Origin: Desulfosarcina widdelii
GTDB lineage: Bacteria > Desulfobacterota > Desulfobacteria > Desulfobacterales > Desulfosarcinaceae
Reading direction: 5' to 3'
Length of the DNA stretch: 64,000 nt
Assembly: GCF_009688965.1 (NCBI RefSeq)
Contig: NZ_AP021875.1
Location: 1,488,001-1,552,000 of the forward strand
The notes under the pieces are model-generated. The model did no database searches, was not told where the DNA came from, and saw only the letters and a program-made list of their open reading frames with translations. The position numbers and the translations under genes were made by a program. This document shows positions 44,344-52,963 of this stretch, piece by piece; the first letter of the stretch is position 1, and each line of letters starts with the position of its first letter.

Positions 44344-45866
44344 ACTGAAGTTTCGCAGCTAATTTTTGGATATTTTAGAGGGATAATAAGTTGAAAATAT
44401 TAGGAAAATAATTGAAAAGCGGCTCTGAGTTTAGTATATTAGACATCGCCAAACACCTAATATCACTAAAGAAAGAACCGCTATGAATTACCCTAATACA
44501 TTTTCCCTCTCCTTGCAAAAACAATCTGATTCGGGCCGGATCATTGACGACCATGAACTCAATCGTGCGTTCACCGAACTCAAGTTCCGTTCATTGGCCC
44601 GACAAAGCAACATCACCAAAAAAAGAGGTTATGAAACACTCTCGCTCATATTTGTTTTCGTACTACTGCCTTTTCTCAAGCGAAGCCTCAACAGTTTCTG
44701 TAATGGCGGCTATATACAAAACTACGTCCAGGCCCATAAAGACACGTTCTACCGGTTCTTGAACAATGAACACTTCAATTGGAGAAAGCTGGTCCAGATG
44801 TTGGCATCAAAGATCATAGCCATGCGTAAGAATGTCCCATTGAAAGAAAAAGTATTGATCGCCGATGACTCCATCTGTCCCAAATCGGGCAAAGAGATCG
44901 AATTGGTCAGCTATCATTTCGATCACAAAGTCAGGCGTTCCATTCTTGGCAATCAGTATCTGCAATTGGGCTTTCATGACGGGTTGCATTTTTTCCCTAT
45001 CGATGGTGCCTTTCATACATCCAGTCACCGGCCCAACACTGATATGCGGAATATCGACAAGCGTACCAACGGCTGGAAACGACGCAAGGAAACGCTGAGT
45101 AAAAAAACCGACGTTCTGGTTCAGATGCTCGACAGAGCCTGGAAGTCGGGCCTCGATGCCAGCTTCGTCTTGTTCGACAGCTGGTTTGCCCACGACGATA
45201 TTATCCGTCGCATCGTTGATGTCGGTTATGGCGTCATCTGCCGATTAAAGCGCAACCGGGTCAAATACGGTTATCAAGGCGGCGCATATACGCTCAAACA
45301 ACTATGGCAGCAGGTCGCCAAGAAACAGACTGTCTGGATCAAGGATCGCACGATTAAGGGCGTATGCCTCAATGTCACGTTGAAAAAGACCGGCTCGGTT
45401 CGGGTACTGTTCGTTTCCGATGGTCGCAAACAGTGGCAGGCTCTGCTTTGCACCGATACCGAGCTGGAGCCATCCCGGATTCTTGACTATTACGCCCGCC
45501 GTTGGTCCATCGAAGTATACTTTAAAGATGCCAAGCAGATGCTTTACATGGGAAAAGAGCAAAGCAATACGTTTGACGCTTTGATTGCCAGCCAGAGACT
45601 GGTTATGATTCGGTATCTGCTATTGGTCTACATCCAGATAAAACACGGGCTGAACGCCTGCGTTGGTCCGCTGTTTCGGCAAACGTCGGACGATCAGTCA
45701 TTGTGGATGTTCAGCCGTGCCGTCTGGGACCGTGTCAAAGAACTAATTTTTAAGTCAAGCGATATACTTTCGTACCGTATCGAACCTGATTTACTTTTTC
45801 ATTTTATTGATATCATAGAAGATCTCATCGCTGAACAAAGTCGATGGGTTACTGCGAAACTTTAGT
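44344..45866. mobile_element. Insertion sequence with DDE transposase
   Basis: The element is about 1,523 bases. Imperfect terminal inverted repeats ACTGAAGTTTCGCAG (44344-44358) and CTGCGAAACTTTAGT (45852-45866) match at 14 of 15 positions. A 4-base direct repeat AACA flanks both ends, which may be a target duplication but is too short to be sure. The transposase stop codon lies within the right repeat. The ends are inferred from the repeat, not from an uninterrupted homologous site. Confidence 0.8.
44483..45865 (+). CDS. DDE transposase, IS4-like family
   Basis: The 460-residue protein has the RNase H-fold DDE core. The first aspartate is in EKVLIADDSICPKSG, the second in FVLFDSWFAHD, and the glutamate in the IS4-type YREK motif YARRWSIEVYFKDAK (Y-x2-R-x3-E-x6-K). 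N-terminal and C-terminal helices are of normal length, and the frame is intact, so the element could still be active. The codon use is lower in GC than the neighbouring catabolic genes. A 4-base flanking repeat is more usual for IS1380-like elements, so the family is not fully certain. Confidence 0.88.
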   Translation: MNYPNTFSLSLQKQSDSGRIIDDHELNRAFTELKFRSLARQSNITKKRGYETLSLIFVFVLLPFLKRSLNSFCNGGYIQNYVQAHKDTFYRFLNNEHFNWRKLVQMLASKIIAMRKNVPLKEKVLIADDSICPKSGKEIELVSYHFDHKVRRSILGNQYLQLGFHDGLHFFPIDGAFHTSSHRPNTDMRNIDKRTNGWKRRKETLSKKTDVLVQMLDRAWKSGLDASFVLFDSWFAHDDIIRRIVDVGYGVICRLKRNRVKYGYQGGAYTLKQLWQQVAKKQTVWIKDRTIKGVCLNVTLKKTGSVRVLFVSDGRKQWQALLCTDTELEPSRILDYYARRWSIEVYFKDAKQMLYMGKEQSNTFDALIASQRLVMIRYLLLVYIQIKHGLNACVGPLFRQTSDDQSLWMFSRAVWDRVKELIFKSSDILSYRIEPDLLFHFIDIIEDLIAEQSRWVTAKL

Positions 45867-46056
45867 AACAATATTCAAAAAGTCAAATTCCAAATAAATC
45901 ACAATGGCCAAAATCTCAAATGTCAAAACTCGCCATTAACCTCGTTTGATAATTGTTATTTGGAATTTATTTGAAATTTGGTGCTTGTGTTTTGTTGTTT
46001 CAAAGTCATTTGGATATTATTGATTTAAAACATTGAAAGCTAAGGAGGACGATTAC

Positions 46057-47247
46057 ATGCTGACCAAAGCCTTCATCCCCTACAAGGGCTACTACTCCAC
46101 CCCCTTTTGCCGCTGGCAGGGCGCCATGGCCAACGAGAATTCGATTACGCTGGGCGCCAAAACCGCAGCCCGCTGGATGGCCGAGAAAAAATGGGAGCCG
46201 ACGATTTTCGACTACCTGGTCTTCGGCAACACCATCAGCCAGTTGCACCAGTTTTACAGTGCTCCCTGGGCGGCCTCCCTGATGGGCTGCGGCGGTATCA
46301 CCGGCATGACCGTCAGCCAGGCCTGCACGACGGGCACCACCTGTATTTTCCAGGCGGCCACTTTCATCGAAACGGGCATGGCGGCCAACGCCTTCGTGCT
46401 CACCACCGACCGCACCTCCAACGGCCCCCACACCATCTGGCCCAATCCCAACGGCCCCGGCGGCGAAGTGATCAGCGAGAACTGGCTGATGGACAATTTC
46501 AATTCCGATCCCAACGTGGGCCTGCGCATGGTGGAAACAGCCGAAAACGTGGCCAGGGAAGAAGGATTTACCAAGGAAGAATGCGACCGACTGGCCCTGC
46601 GTCGCTACGAGCAGTATCGGATGGCCTTGGACGACAACCGGGCCTTTCAGAAGCGCTATATGTTTGGTGCCGAGATCCGTGTTTCGCGCAAGAAAACGAT
46701 TCTCGTTGAAGAAGATGAGGGCATCATGCCCACCACCGCCGAAGGCCTGGCCAAACTGCGCCCCCTGATTCCCGACGGCGTGTTGAGCTTCGGCGCCCAG
46801 ACCCATCCGGCCGACGGCAACGCCTCCATTGTGGTTACCACCCGGGAAAACGCCGACCGCCTGAGCGCCGATGCAGCCATCCCGATTCAGGTGATCAGCT
46901 ACGGATACGCCCGCGAGAAAAAGGGCTACATGGCTGCCGCTCCGGTACCGGCCGCCCGAATGGCCCTGGAAAAGGCCAACTTGTCCATCGGCGACATCAA
47001 GGTGATCAAAACCCACAATCCCTTTGTGGTCAACGACCTCAACTTCGCCAAAAAAATGGGCATCGACGCCGACGGCTTCAACAACTACGGTTCGTCGATG
47101 ATCTACGGCCACCCTCAGGGCTCGACGGCCACCCGCCTGATCGTCGAAGGCATCGAGGAGACCGTCATGGAAGGCGGCGGTTATTTCTTATGGACGGGCT
47201 GTGCCGCCGGCGACTGCGGCGCCTCACTTGTCCTCAAAATCGGTTGA
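46057..47247 (+). CDS. Thiolase-family protein
   Basis: The 396-residue protein has an N-terminal Cys region TVSQACTTGTTCIFQAATFIETG, the central KTHNPFVVNDLNFAKKMG, the histidine motif IYGHPQGSTATRLIVEG and the closing Cys-x-Gly region LWTGCAAGDCGASLVLKIG, as in acetyl-CoA acetyltransferases. The start at 46057 (MLTKAFIPYKGYYSTP) has a perfect AAGGAGG site upstream. It differs from the first thiolase at 29114, so the cluster has two thiolase types. It might cleave 3-oxopimelyl-CoA or a related acyl-CoA; this is by context. Confidence 0.85.
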   Translation: MLTKAFIPYKGYYSTPFCRWQGAMANENSITLGAKTAARWMAEKKWEPTIFDYLVFGNTISQLHQFYSAPWAASLMGCGGITGMTVSQACTTGTTCIFQAATFIETGMAANAFVLTTDRTSNGPHTIWPNPNGPGGEVISENWLMDNFNSDPNVGLRMVETAENVAREEGFTKEECDRLALRRYEQYRMALDDNRAFQKRYMFGAEIRVSRKKTILVEEDEGIMPTTAEGLAKLRPLIPDGVLSFGAQTHPADGNASIVVTTRENADRLSADAAIPIQVISYGYAREKKGYMAAAPVPAARMALEKANLSIGDIKVIKTHNPFVVNDLNFAKKMGIDADGFNNYGSSMIYGHPQGSTATRLIVEGIEETVMEGGGYFLWTGCAAGDCGASLVLKIG

Positions 47248-47559
47248 ACCGGGCCCTGCTGCCCATAAGGCATTGAAAAGCGGATCGGTCACCTCAAAGG
47301 AGGCCGGTCCGCTTTTTTTACGGATAATAAAAGCGGCGCCCCTTCGTGATTTCAACTTGTGACGGGGGTTGATCCACCCTTCGGTGCTTCGGATGGCAGG
47401 AAATGGATTTAAGGCACCTTCCATTATATATAAAAATTGACTTGAAACGGATTTGGCCCCATAATTGAAAGTATCAATTTTTGATTTCCGTTCCAACCTG
47501 ACATTTTCCAGTACCATAGATTCAATTTGCGCGCTAAACCAAATCCGTGGAGAGACGTC
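47248..47559. other. Intergenic region between thiolase and khpA
   Basis: About 310 bases. The first part holds the terminator described above. The rest is AT-rich (TATATATAAAAATTGACTTG near 47424-47443), and could include a promoter for khpA, with TTGACT at 47436. No gene is seen. Confidence 0.5.
47276..47319 (+). terminator. Rho-independent terminator after the thiolase
   Basis: A roughly 10-base stem AGCGGATCGG / CCGGTCCGCT, with one G-T wobble, is followed by seven Ts. It lies about 30 bases after the thiolase stop and is a plausible end for the catabolic run. Confidence 0.8.
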
Positions 47560-47790
47560 ATGAAGCAGTTGGTCGAGGAAATTGCAAAGGCACTTGTGGA
47601 CCTTCCGGAACAGGTATCCGTCAATGAAATTGAAAGCCAGCAAAGCATTGTCATCGAGCTTGCCGTGGCCAAACAGGACCTGGGAAAGATCATCGGACGC
47701 AAAGGGCAGAACGTTCAGGCCATCCGGACCATCTTGAACGCCGCATCCGGCAAAAGCAAAAAGCGCATCATCTTAGAACTGCTGGAATAA
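47560..47790 (+). CDS. khpA: KH-domain RNA-binding protein KhpA
   Basis: The 76-residue protein is a single KH domain with the GXXG loop in LGKIIGRKGQNVQAIRTIL and a length equal to KhpA, a small RNA chaperone-like protein found across bacteria. The start ATG at 47560 is preceded by GGAGAG. In many genomes khpA follows rpsP; here it stands alone after an intergenic stretch, so no ribosomal-protein operon context is available. Confidence 0.9.
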   Translation: MKQLVEEIAKALVDLPEQVSVNEIESQQSIVIELAVAKQDLGKIIGRKGQNVQAIRTILNAASGKSKKRIILELLE

Positions 47791-48094
47791 CAATCCAATA
47801 CCAAGCCACTGCGATTCGCCGAACGCGCCTTCGCCCCCCGTACCTGACGGTACGATGGAAAGGCCTGTCCGTTCAGGCGGGTCGGCGTCATGCCAATTCC
47901 CGGCAGCTATCCTGCCCCCCTTTCCCTTTCTGCAGCCTGGACGGAAGCGTTCGTTTCCATGAAAACGATACCCCGACAATGGACTTTCTCCCATGGCCAT
48001 GCTATTTGAGCCGGTGATCCGGTAGCGCGAGACTTATTCTTACACCTGTCTGCCCGATCTGATACTCGTTCAATTCAACAGATTGGGGAGATCC
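47791..48094. other. Intergenic stretch before the acyltransferase gene
   Basis: About 300 bases without a gene. It holds a small perfect hairpin CGTACCTGACGGTACG (47838-47853). No T-tract follows. No promoter is clear. Confidence 0.5.
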
Positions 48095-48796
48095 ATGTCC
48101 TATACGATCAAACAGAGAACCAAAGCCGCAATCATCGGTTTTTTCGTCACCTGGTTGGCCCGTATGTGGTTTGCCACCGTTCGCGTCACCATCGTCAACC
48201 AAAATGTTTATGATCGCCATTTCCGTCAGACCGGAAGGCCTCACCATGTGGTCGGCGCATCCTGGCACCGGCATGCCATCTTCCTATTCTATTTTTTTCG
48301 AAACCTGGGCGATCGGTTGATCATGATCAGTCGCAGTCTGGACGGAGAGATGACCGCCAATATCGCCAGGCGATTCGGATACACGGTCGTACGGGGGTCC
48401 TCCTCCCGGGGAGGCAGCCAGGCTCTGGAACAGATGATCGACGTCATGAATGCCGGCGGCAAAAAATATCTGTGCGGCACCGCCGTTGACGGTCCCCGCG
48501 GACCGGCACGGATAATGAAGAAGGGCATGGTTGCGGTTGCCCGGCAGACCGGCGCCCTTTTCGTCCCCATGGCCTGCTCCGGCAGTCGGTTGATCACCTT
48601 CCCCAAAGCCTGGGACAAAACCATCCTTCCCAAACCGTTCAGCCGAATGACGATCATCTTCGGTGAGCCGGTTCCCATACCCGCCGATTTAGGCCATTTT
48701 GAACTGGAGACAATCTGTCGAAATTTAGAAGACAGGCTGAACCACCTGACCGATGAGGTGGACAGCATCTGCGGATATCGAACGGTTAGCCGATAA
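48095..48796 (+). CDS. Lysophospholipid acyltransferase-like protein, DUF374 family
   Basis: The 233-residue protein has a membrane-associated N-terminus (AAIIGFFVTWLARMWFATV) and the DUF374/LPLAT pattern: GASWHRHAIFLFYFFRN near residue 55 carries a conserved histidine, followed by VVRGSSSRGGSQALEQM and TAVDGPRGPARIMKKG. Members of this family sit at the inner membrane, in lipid A-related acyltransferase groups. The activity has not been shown for many members, so the call is cautious. Start ATG 48095 has GGGGAG upstream. Confidence 0.8.
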   Translation: MSYTIKQRTKAAIIGFFVTWLARMWFATVRVTIVNQNVYDRHFRQTGRPHHVVGASWHRHAIFLFYFFRNLGDRLIMISRSLDGEMTANIARRFGYTVVRGSSSRGGSQALEQMIDVMNAGGKKYLCGTAVDGPRGPARIMKKGMVAVARQTGALFVPMACSGSRLITFPKAWDKTILPKPFSRMTIIFGEPVPIPADLGHFELETICRNLEDRLNHLTDEVDSICGYRTVSR

Positions 48797-48955
48797 GCGC
48801 CGAATCGACATTCGCCTTCATACCCGATGGTCAAAGCCCCCTTGTTTTATGAATCCATTTTTCGGGGTTCGGGTTCGATTCGGATTTTGCCTTGCGTTTT
48901 CTGGCCATTAAAGAGTATATGTTCGGAATATGCCACAAAAACAGGGGGAATGAAA

Positions 48956-49303
48956 ATGCCTTGGATAAGCAAAGACAGGTGCACGGGATGTGAGGAATGT
49001 ATCGATGTCTGTACGGTGGGTGCAATCTCGATGGAAAATGGGGTTGCCGTTATAGATGAAGACCGATGCATACGCTGCGCGGTTTGCCATGACGTGTGTT
49101 CCGATGACGCCGTCCGTCACGATGGAGAAAGAATCCCTGAAGAAGTCGAAGCGAACATGAAATGGGTTCAAGGTTTATTGGAACACCCATATTACCTGAA
49201 CGATAAAGACAAGCAAAAGGGTCTGATCCAACGTTTGCAAAAATATTTCGGAAAAAACAGGAAAGTCATCGAAAAGACCATTGCTCGCCTGGAGAATCTG
49301 TAA
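48956..49303 (+). CDS. Two-cluster [4Fe-4S] ferredoxin with C-terminal helical extension
   Basis: The 115-residue protein has two [4Fe-4S] motifs, CTGCEECIDVC and CIRCAVCHDVC, within the first 50 residues. An extension of about 60 residues follows, which is basic and helical (KQKGLIQRLQKYFGKNRKVIEKTIARLENL). It should be a low-potential electron carrier in the cytosol. The chosen ATG at 48956 has AGGGGG about 7 bases upstream. The stop is 3 bases before the ThrRS editing-domain gene. Confidence 0.88.
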   Translation: MPWISKDRCTGCEECIDVCTVGAISMENGVAVIDEDRCIRCAVCHDVCSDDAVRHDGERIPEEVEANMKWVQGLLEHPYYLNDKDKQKGLIQRLQKYFGKNRKVIEKTIARLENL

Positions 49304-49306
49304 AAA

Positions 49307-49714
49307 ATGAAAGTTCTGTTCTGGTATTGCGACAACTTTGCCTGGAAGCCTACCATCAAAACCCTTCCCGACGCTCCGGACGCGGCGGCCAGTGAGCATC
49401 AACGCTGCATTGTCGCTTTTATTCATGTGGAACCGGAAGATGTCGAAAAGGGCAGTTCAGCGGAAACCAAACTGGTGAAAAACGCCAAATGGCTGGCCAG
49501 AAAATGGGAAACCCAGCGCGTCGTATTGCACTCCTTTACTCACCTTGCCGAGGACAAGGCCGAACCCGAAGGCGCCAAAATGCTCATCGACCGTGTTCAT
49601 TCCCGATTGGAAAAGGCCGACTACGATCCGGTCCAGACGCCTTACGGCCACTTCAACGACCTTTCCATCCAGGCCCCGGGGCATCCTTTGGCAAGAATTT
49701 TCAAAGCCTTCTGA
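49307..49714 (+). CDS. Free-standing archaeal-type threonyl-tRNA synthetase editing domain
   Basis: The 135-residue protein resembles the N-terminal editing domain of archaeal ThrRS (Pfam tRNA-Thr_ED), which removes serine mischarged on tRNA-Thr. I recognise VAFIHVEPEDVEKG, VVLHSFTHLAEDKAEPEGAKMLI and QTPYGHFNDLSIQAPGHPLARIFK. It has no synthetase domain. It begins 3 bases after the ferredoxin gene, so they probably share a transcript. Bacterial copies are known but less common. The function as a trans-editing or D-aminoacyl-tRNA deacylase-like protein is inferred from the fold. Confidence 0.85.
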   Translation: MKVLFWYCDNFAWKPTIKTLPDAPDAAASEHQRCIVAFIHVEPEDVEKGSSAETKLVKNAKWLARKWETQRVVLHSFTHLAEDKAEPEGAKMLIDRVHSRLEKADYDPVQTPYGHFNDLSIQAPGHPLARIFKAF

Positions 49715-49761
49715 AGCCAACAATCTCATGGAAAGCCGCTCTTCAGACGACTTCGTAAAAG

Positions 49762-50463
49762 CTAAGCAATTCCCTCTTCACGCCACCGGGACAAGATAGC
49801 TCCGGCCATGGCAAGATCCTGCGGGCGGGTAATCTTGATGTTGTCCGGATCGCCAGGCACCGTATGCACCCGCTCGCCGGCAAATTCGGCCACCGAAGCG
49901 TCGTCGGTGGCTGTAAAACCTTTGGCCAAAGCGATTCGGTGCGCCCGCCGGATCAGTCCGGTGGCAAAGGTCTGCGGGGTCTGGGCCAGCCGGATGGTGT
50001 CCCGGTCCAGCGTGCCGACGACAATCCCTTTATCGTCCACCTGCTTCACGGTGTCGGTGGCCGAAATCACCGGGATACAGGCGCCGGTAGCTTTCGATCC
50101 GGCAAGGCAGGCACTGATCAAAGAAGCGCGTACGAATGGCCGCACCCCGTCGTGAATCATCACCGTACCATCGGAAGGCCCCGCGTTGTCCAGCCCATTG
50201 CGCACCGACGCCTGCCGGTCCGATCCCCCGGCCACCAAATGCACATCGTGATCCAGCTTGAGCGGCAACAGAACTTCCTTGCGGAATCGTTGGAGATCTA
50301 CCTCTGGCAGGGCAAGTACGATTCGATCAAGATCGGAACAGCCATCGAAAGCCATCAGGGTGCGGCTGAGAATAGGAATGCCATCCAGTTGAAGGTACTG
50401 CTTTTTTACCGGGGCCTGCATGCGCGAACCGCTTCCCCCGGCGACAATAACGGCACAGATCAT
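49762..50463 (-). CDS. ispD: 2-C-methyl-D-erythritol 4-phosphate cytidylyltransferase
   Basis: IspD makes CDP-methylerythritol in the MEP isoprenoid pathway. The 233-residue protein has the nucleotide-binding VIVAGGSGSRMQAPVKKQYLQLDGIPI, the mid motif MIHDGVRPFV and ATDDASVAEFAGERV near the end. It starts at 50463 (MICAVIVAGG), where its ATG overlaps the TGA of the upstream HPr-domain gene (ATGA). This overlap supports translational coupling of the two genes. Confidence 0.93.
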   Translation of the reverse strand: MICAVIVAGGSGSRMQAPVKKQYLQLDGIPILSRTLMAFDGCSDLDRIVLALPEVDLQRFRKEVLLPLKLDHDVHLVAGGSDRQASVRNGLDNAGPSDGTVMIHDGVRPFVRASLISACLAGSKATGACIPVISATDTVKQVDDKGIVVGTLDRDTIRLAQTPQTFATGLIRRAHRIALAKGFTATDDASVAEFAGERVHTVPGDPDNIKITRPQDLAMAGAILSRWREEGIA

Positions 50464-51764
50464 CGCAGGTAGCTCAGGGCGTCCGGGAGGGGCACGCCCT
50501 TGCCCATGGTATCCTCTCCGTAGTTGACCTCGGCCAGGATCTGGATATCGGCCAGCGCCCGCGTATCGCCCTCGAAAGCGACTTCGGAAATCTTCTCTTT
50601 CTGGATTTTTCCGCCTGCCCATTGAATGTCAAGAACGCTGCTGGCATCGAAGCGGTCTTCTCCGACGACAAGTTCGACCTGACCGCCGTAATGCTGGACG
50701 ATTTTGGCCACCAGCAGACTGGGGCGACTGTGAAACCCGAGCTTGACCGGAATACCCACGGTAATCGTGGAACGTTCGATATTTTCGTTGAGGATTTCGC
50801 GGGCCAGCTTCTTTCCGGAGTTCAGATAATGACAGGCGTAATAAAGCCCGTAATTGACGGTCCGATCCAGGAGCATCACCGGATCGACGAGAGAAGCCAG
50901 TTGTTCCTGGACCCGCTTGTAGGTATTCTTATAACCGGCTTCATGCAGATGCCGCTCGTAAAAATTAAGCAAACGGCCCATCATCTGCAGCAGATGAAAA
51001 ACGACGGAGAAGAAACTTCGCAGCGACTTAAGTTTGCGGTCACCGAACCGGAAACCGCCGTGAATGACATAAGTGTCGAAAGAGGATTGCAGATTGTGGA
51101 CCAGCATCTCGAACCGGCGGACCTCGACCTCGTTGACCTTCTCGGGCACCAGGGCGGCCATCTCCTGTTCCCCGTAAGGCTCATAAAAATTAAGCGTATC
51201 GAAACTGGCGGCCAGGGCGAGAAACTCGTTGGCGATCTTGACGATATTGCGTTTCTGGACGTCCTTGGCGTCGTCATCGATATCGTATTTGAGCATTTCA
51301 CCGGTCGTGATGCCCGGAAAATCCGCCGGTCCGAAGATCTCTTCGGGGATGGCGATGTTCAGCCGTGAGGCTTCGTCGATGATTACCGGTGCGATGTTGC
51401 CCAGGAGGTCGTTAAGGAAGGCGAGCGTCTTCTCCCCATCTTTACGGAAGGCTTCGACATCGGGGATATCGTAAAATATCAATCGGTTCAGGATGTGCTT
51501 CTGGCAATACGCCCCCAGGCTCAAGTGCCTGACCGCAGCGCACAGTTCCCTGTACAGATACCAGTCCTCACTATTCTTGGCACCGTGGAAATCGAGAAAA
51601 TCTTCGAGAACCTGGGAGGTCCCGATCAGCTTGGAGTATAACTTTTTGGTAAATACATAGTCGGGCGTCTGACGATTGGAAATATAGATGCAACATTTCA
51701 GATAGTCCGATGAAAAAATCCGAACCTTTTCGGAAAAAGAGATTTCACAATGCGTATCATTCAC
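50460..51764 (-). CDS. HPr-domain protein with large helical N-terminal part
   Basis: The 434-residue protein ends with an HPr phosphocarrier domain (about 345-434): VKLGFHSRPSLLVAKIVQHYGGQVELVV with the phosphorylatable histidine in GFHSRPS, and FDASSVLDIQWAGG where HPr has the KSIL-type segment. The N-terminal 340 residues look helical with no family I recognise. No PTS EI, EII or HPr kinase lies nearby. GTG at 51764 is the start because AGGAGC lies 10 bases before it and the frame then starts near NDTHCEISFSEKV. The product overlaps ispD by ATGA. Confidence 0.8.
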   Translation of the reverse strand: MNDTHCEISFSEKVRIFSSDYLKCCIYISNRQTPDYVFTKKLYSKLIGTSQVLEDFLDFHGAKNSEDWYLYRELCAAVRHLSLGAYCQKHILNRLIFYDIPDVEAFRKDGEKTLAFLNDLLGNIAPVIIDEASRLNIAIPEEIFGPADFPGITTGEMLKYDIDDDAKDVQKRNIVKIANEFLALAASFDTLNFYEPYGEQEMAALVPEKVNEVEVRRFEMLVHNLQSSFDTYVIHGGFRFGDRKLKSLRSFFSVVFHLLQMMGRLLNFYERHLHEAGYKNTYKRVQEQLASLVDPVMLLDRTVNYGLYYACHYLNSGKKLAREILNENIERSTITVGIPVKLGFHSRPSLLVAKIVQHYGGQVELVVGEDRFDASSVLDIQWAGGKIQKEKISEVAFEGDTRALADIQILAEVNYGEDTMGKGVPLPDALSYLR

Positions 51765-51837
51765 AGTGGGCTTTGCTCCTGATTTTTGGATGGTGGTCGA
51801 ACCGATGCAATACAGTCGAAATAGCGGCCGGAGCAGC

Positions 51838-52210
<373 letters not shown>

Positions 52211-52211
<1 letters not shown>

Positions 52212-52936
52212 TATTCGCTGTCTTGCTCCTGCCAGTATATGATCCGATGGCAGTGGGGGCAATACCGGATTTCATCGAATCGCTGCAGTTCGTTGAACAA
52301 CTGCGGCGGAATGTTCATATGGCAGCCCATGCAGATGGACTGCTGGACCGGCACGACGGCCAACCCCCGAACTTTTTTTTTCACATCGTCAAGTACAGCG
52401 ATCCAGCGCGGATCGACCTTGGCGCTGACTTGGCTTTTTTTCTCGTTCAGGGTTTCCGCAGCCTGCCGTTCACGCTGTGCTTTGGTCGCCAATGCTTCCT
52501 TTTTCTCTTCGCATTTCCTCAGAAAATCGGCCAGCTCGCTCTGTTTTTCCTTGACCGCCTCTTCGGCGGATTCGATGGCCTCCAACTGCTCCAGCATGCG
52601 GTCTTCGATAGCCGAATTTTTTTTGCGGATATCGTCGATCTCTTTTAAGGTCGACTGGTACTCTTTGTTGGTTTTCACCGCCCGCAGCTTTTCGTTGCTC
52701 TTGACGATCTGCTCAGCATTGATCTTGGATTCGGATTCGAGCTCCCGATAGCTTTTTCTCAGAGCGTCAAGGGCATCCTTTTCCTGCGCAACGCGGCTTT
52801 CGTATTCGCCGGCGGCATGCTCCAATGCACCCGCTTCGTTTTCCAGCGATTGGATTTGCCGGTCCGTCTTGTTGAGTTCCACCTCTACGTCCTGCACTTC
52901 CACGAGGATGCGGATCTGTTCTCGAATATCGTTCAT
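52211..52936 (-). CDS. C4-type zinc-ribbon coiled-coil protein (DUF164/CdsZ-like)
   Basis: The 241-residue protein is a long coiled coil (about residues 1-170) with an ending CMGCHMNIPPQLFNELQRFDEIRYCPHCHRIIYW, which holds the two CxxC pairs of a zinc ribbon. This architecture is known in bacterial proteins next to rnpB and NIF3-like genes. The role is not settled; links to ribosome or RNA processes have been suggested. The start at 52936 (MNDIREQIRILVEVQ) has AAAGG upstream; a start 5 codons earlier is possible. The NIF3-like gene is 28 bases upstream. Confidence 0.88.
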
Positions 52937-52963
52937 GCTTGCCTTTCGCATTGCCTTTGGTTG

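Noticed and set aside
50463..50622. Longer start for ispD giving 53 extra residues
   Set aside because: The extra part overlaps the HPr-domain coding sequence and is Arg/Gly/Pro rich; the IspD family starts at the MICAVIVAGG position.
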